Source: Rhodamnia argentea (Eukaryota; Streptophyta; Magnoliopsida; Myrtales; Myrtaceae). From it: DNA of 64,000 bases. The stretch's first letter is position 1; each line of letters opens with the position of its first letter. This document shows positions 60,301 to 64,000 of this stretch, one piece after another. The stretch covers positions 23,050,283 through 23,114,282 of the forward strand of contig NC_063156.1 in the NCBI RefSeq assembly GCF_020921035.1. Reading direction: 5' to 3'. The notes under the pieces were generated by a model. The model had not been told where the DNA came from, searched no databases, and saw nothing but the letters and a program-made list of their open reading frames with translations. The position numbers and the translations under genes are program-made.

Positions 60301-61221
60301 AATGATATAAGTTATCTTGAATCTTATTCTGGCAGTTATGAAGTTCTTCTGACTTTGGGCAAGGACCTGCAAATGGCTGTTGGACCTCTGTGCTACTATG
60401 TGTTCAATACTCTTCTGTTCTGCTTGCTTGTTATTAATTTATATTGGTGGTTGTTGTTGTGTGGGATGCTGGCGAGACAGGTTCGTGATAGAGGCCAGAT
60501 AAGTGATGATGTTCGTTCTGGTAAGGGACATTACAGCAATAACATTTTCTTCGTAGGTTTCATAAGTACCACTGAAAGATGTGCATAGATACAAACACTT
60601 GGACATCAATTTTAGGACGAAGGAAAGATAAAGGTGTCCGTCGAAATAAATTAGAGCGTTAATTGAACCATGTGCAGAATCCTCATTCAAGTTTGGCCCA
60701 AAAAGTATCTCCATCTCCACAAAAGATGAACTTAAATAAAACCAGGAATGTGACTAGCCTTTTGGTGACAAGGAAGAGAGTGTAAATCCGAGCAAGTCAC
60801 GCTTTACCTGCTTCGATTACATTAATGCAGGATTAGCTGCAGGCATCCAGTGAACTTGTTTGAATAGAATTTATAGACCAGAAAGGCGCATGCTTGTCAA
60901 TGTTAAAGACACTTATGTTAATACTCCCTAGTCCCTGTCCTAAATTTTATAGCTGTTAATAATAGTTATAGATGTTGACAGAAGGAAGAATAAGCTGTAA
61001 AGCCTCTTTCAGAAACTGGGCTTCAACCCAAACTCTACTTCCTTCATTTTGTACAAGCAAGTGTACAGTAAAGTGGGCTTCATCATTATTTAAGACAAGT
61101 TTTGGTTCTTGGTTGTTCTTGTTCTGAATATATGATCATCAACAATGATTTCCAGCCGACTCATGTTATTTCTTTCCTTAATCCAGATTCAGAAGGGGAT
61201 GATGATGACCACAGAGATTGA
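57394..61221 (+). CDS. LAG1-type ceramide synthase (TLC domain), 6 exons
   Basis: Exons 57394-57516, 58307-58536, 58660-58815, 59041-59226, 60336-60520 and 61187-61221 (915 nt, 304 residues; phases 0, 2, 2, 2, 1). The start [18 protein letters not shown] fits the LOH1/LOH3 branch of plant LAG1 homologues. Several membrane spans follow. The TLC/Lag1p region (about 70-280) has H155-H156 in [17 protein letters not shown] and the Lag motif [13 protein letters not shown] (H182, D183, D186), the predicted catalytic residues. The C-terminus is acidic ([10 protein letters not shown]), a typical casein-kinase-type tail. The enzyme joins a fatty acyl-CoA to a long-chain base in the endoplasmic reticulum to make ceramide. 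LOH1/3 types prefer very-long-chain acyl groups; that preference is inferred here. Intron 4 is 1.1 kb. The gene looks intact. Confidence 0.95.
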
Positions 61222-63084
61222 TGAAGAATCAGAGTTACATGTAGTAGGTGCTTGGAACTCATGATTTTTGGCATTCTTCCATGCTTGAATAGAAATAACT
61301 CTATTTTGCTGGGGTATTGTCTTTGTTTAGAAAGCCTTAACCAAGACACGTCAAGATCTCACTATCTATCGGTCTCATTCCTTTCGCTAATTTGTTTCGT
61401 GGGTAGGAGTTGCTTAAAGTACGTGCCATGATACTCAGATGCCAAGTTGGGGAGACCCTGTGACCTCCATGAAATAAGTTAACAAGGCCACCATGGACAT
61501 GATTGATTCACGAGTTCGAGAATAAACATGTCCTCGCAACACTTCCTGTCAGCACACACATCAATTCTCTTACCAAAACAATTACGGACACAAATTCATT
61601 ACAAGTGTGACATGGAACTTTTGTTGTTGTTGAGATCATTGATAGTTTGAATTCTCCTGATGCTAACATAGGATGTTTTCAGTCCTTTCCTTTCACCCCC
61701 TTTTACTGCCAAAAGTTCTTCTATCCCGATTAGTAATGATTGACATCCATGTTTTTCCCCTTCTAGATTTTGCAAGCAAGACATCCTTTGTGCTAGTCAA
61801 GATATAAGCTTCAAGCACTGACTAAGAAATGAATTCGTTGTGGCTATCTAGATTCAAACTCATCTAAACCTGAACGACTGTGCGTGCAGGTCCATCAGAC
61901 TTAGTATCTTTGCTTGATTGACCGTCACCGTCAGTATTTTTCCCCTTTATTCCTCCCCTGCTTTCCATTACACTACCAGCCAAATTGTGGCCAAGCATAT
62001 ATTGCCGTGTGACAGATTGAGCAAGAGAGTAGAGAGATCATGACATCAGAATTCCTCCATAGAGAATATGTTTTGTCCGGGTTTCAGATTTCTTGTTGAC
62101 ATCTCGATATTGGTGCACTTCATCCGTTGATTCTGGTGGCTCGAGTTGCAACGGGGGTGACAAATAAGCAAACAACGAGCTTAGTGCTTTTTGAGAGTCG
62201 GAGAAAAACGACAGCACCCCAGCCAATAGCGAGGCCGGAACAGATACTTAAAGCGAAAGGAGGAGGGCCTAAGTATCAACTCCAAACAGCCAAAAGCCAC
62301 AAAAATACTCACCTCCTTCCTACTTTCCTCCTTGTGGTTCAGGTTAGCTTCAGTACATGGGTGAATATCTTTTCTGCTAAAAAAGTGAAATAAAGTGCAT
62401 TCATCTTTCCAAAGTTCACTGGTGAGAATAGCCCTGGAACTCATATAGGTCATTGTAAGAGATTTATTCTTTTCTTATCCATCCAAATATCAGATCCTTT
62501 GTAGATATCACTTTAGGTATGGAAGCCAAATAGTACATGCATGAGTGACATCTTGTGTTTCACACAGGAAACCAGTTTTTTTCCATAAGAGTTCACAAAA
62601 TATCTATTTCTGCAGGAAGAGCTTTGAATCAAGATGAGATTATTCATGTTTCCAGCAGAATAAATAGCCTAGGAATATCAAAAACTGCAATACATTAAAC
62701 CTAAAGAAACTAGCCTTGTGCTTATTGGCTTGCCAAAGCTTTTAAAGGGTGAATGTTTCTCCAAGCGCCCTCATATGAGCCAAATGGAACAGTAGCATCA
62801 TGTTCAAGATTCTCACAGAAAGAAAAAAAATCCTTAGCCTATACCTTGCTAAGAGTTATTCAATGCAAAATAGCCTGCGAACAAACCAATAGCAACTGAG
62901 ATACGGATGCCTCCCGCACATTGAGCGCGGCCAAGGACTATCGAGTACTCTTGCAAGAAAACTTAAGGCACATCCCAGATGCTCGACCATTTTTTACGCA
63001 GCATCCGAGGGGCTTGGTGTTGGAGCTTTCCCTGCATCTCTTTCCATCTAGGAAATATTTGTTTCTCCTTTAATATCTTGTGGT
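61222..63084. other. 3' UTR of ceramide synthase gene and intergenic DNA
   Basis: No gene recognised. Short frames at 62038-62226 and 62127-62453 overlap on opposite strands and lack family features. Confidence 0.4.
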
Positions 63085-63375
63085 GTAAAAATTACTGTTG
63101 AAGTATTATCCCACATTGCTTGACAACGGGTCCTAAATGCTCTTCATATTCATGTAGTCTTTTTCCACCTATTAGCTTAAGCTTTTGGGTTGGACTTTCT
63201 AATATGATATCAGAGAAAGTGCTAACCCTTTCACGAATGCGCGTGGTAAAATTCCACGTGAATGTGCGTAGTAAAAAATTTCACTTGCTGCTCATAATTT
63301 TGTCCTTGCTCTTTATATTCATGTAGTTTCCCTCCACCTATTAGCCTATGCTTTTGAATTGGGCTTTTTAACAAT
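63085..63375 (+). mobile_element. Short LTR/TRIM-like relic with primer-binding-like site
   Basis: 'tattatcccacattgcttga', then 'ccacctattagcttaagctt', 'ttgggttggactttctaa' and TGATATCAGAG (63205-63215) follow the order seen at the end of many plant copia/TRIM LTRs just before the Met-tRNA primer site (TGGTATCAGAG). A second partial copy of 'tgctctttatattcatgtag', 'tccacctattagcctatgct' and 'tttgaattgggctttttaac' lies 170 bp downstream. This suggests two LTR pieces around a tiny interior. From 63376 to 63668 I see nothing. Confidence 0.5.
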
Positions 63376-63668
63376 TACTCTTTTGATTAGTAATGCTTCA
63401 TTGCTCTAGTCAGAACAGCATTAAGTTAGAATACCAAAAGATTTAGCAAGGACCCAGAAAGTTGTAAGACTGACCTTCTTTGTTTTGGTTATGATCGCGA
63501 AAAAGAAGCTGAAAACAAATGTGAAATAGCTAAATGATTATGCAAATCTGAAACTTATACATGATTTACATCAATCCAAGTAGTTCGCATGCGATGATTG
63601 CAATATCACCAGGAGATGGTGCAGACAATAATTGTTTCTCTTACTAGCTCAAGCAGATCTCTATCTCT

Positions 63669-64000
63669 TTAACAAAACTTAATACGTGAAATGAAGCCAT
63701 AATTATAGTCTTCCATTGAGAACATCTGATCTACTTCTAGATCCGTGGCTGATCTCCTAGCAAACCTGCCTTTGACTCGAGGACGACTGTCCGCGTAGGT
63801 CTTCCTCAAGGCGTATCTTATTTTCTTATCGAACTTCCTCGCCTTCCTTTTCTCTTTGTATCTCAAAACCTTGGCCTCCCTATTTACAGTAGGATTCTGA
63901 AATGGCCTTAAGAGTGGAGGGTTCAAGAACATTTCCGGCGTCCCAATTGGAAGCCTGGGATATGAATTTGAGATCTCACTAATTGTTTGTGGCCTTGACA
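63669..64000 (-). CDS. CCT-domain protein (CONSTANS-like), C-terminal part, runs off the window
   Basis: The frame is open from the window edge (64000) to a stop at 63669-63671, about 110 residues. It contains a complete CCT motif (about 63753-63881): [20 protein letters not shown] followed by [20 protein letters not shown] and ARR. This basic domain drives nuclear import and binding to CORE-type DNA elements with NF-Y partners. The typical CONSTANS spacing of Arg/Lys residues is kept. After it comes an acidic tail ending GFISRIKFC. Whether B-box zinc fingers lie upstream (COL family) or not (CMF family) cannot be seen. Such genes commonly act in light or flowering-time control. No stop or frameshift is seen in the visible part. 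Confidence 0.9.
   Translation of the reverse strand, partial: SRPQTISEISNSYPRLPIGTPEMFLNPPLLRPFQNPTVNREAKVLRYKEKRKARKFDKKIRYALRKTYADSRPRVKGRFARRSATDLEVDQMFSMEDYNYGFISRIKFC

Overview
The window is nuclear DNA of a flowering plant. The genes are split by GT-AG introns, are spaced kilobases apart, and sit in AT-rich DNA full of short DNA transposons and retroelement relics. The proteins are typical eudicot ones. Some short words in the repeats (units like 'gtcctaaacctattgcaatt' next to a 'ggccggcg' stretch) resemble repeats I associate with Eucalyptus and other Myrtaceae. That placement is recall, not a search result.

Layout. 0-15 kb is repeat territory. It holds fold-back elements whose arms are built from ~30-bp units, two small elements with TTA target duplications, a possible solo LTR, a LINE tail and a 1.3-kb tandem duplication. 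15.9-19.7 kb: an eight-exon O-fucosyltransferase-like gene. 20-24 kb: more fold-back elements. 24.3-30.0 kb: a twelve-exon Ctf4/WDHD1 (EOL1-type) replication-fork adaptor with an E2F-type site just upstream. 31.5-32.8 kb: an intronless RING-H2 E3 ligase. 37.05-37.7 kb: an intronless bZIP factor. 38.5-41.0 kb: DNA transposons. 41.4-43.2 kb (minus): a five-exon gene for a 150-residue protein I do not recognise. 43.5-53 kb: a retroelement graveyard. It includes a LINE tail, a plus-strand transposon-type ORF with an in-frame 441-bp duplication, and a minus-strand Ty1/copia element cut off in integrase, whose gag region carries a SINE with a clean 17-bp target duplication. 54.05-54.5 kb: a tiny three-exon CYSTM gene. 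55.7-56.0 kb (minus): a GLUTAMINE DUMPER-like gene. 56.3-56.8 kb: a 509-bp hAT-type element with a near-perfect 8-bp duplication. 57.4-61.2 kb: a six-exon LAG1-type ceramide synthase. 63.67-64 kb (minus): the last coding part of a CCT-domain (CONSTANS-like) gene that runs off the window.

The genes do not form a pathway; this is an ordinary plant gene neighbourhood. All splice models were assembled by eye from open frames, GT/AG signals, phase and family resemblance. For every multi-exon gene the exon lengths add up to an intact frame. I found no new multi-gene system. The least expected structure is the group of fold-back and small TIR elements that have different arms but seem to share related G+C-rich cores.
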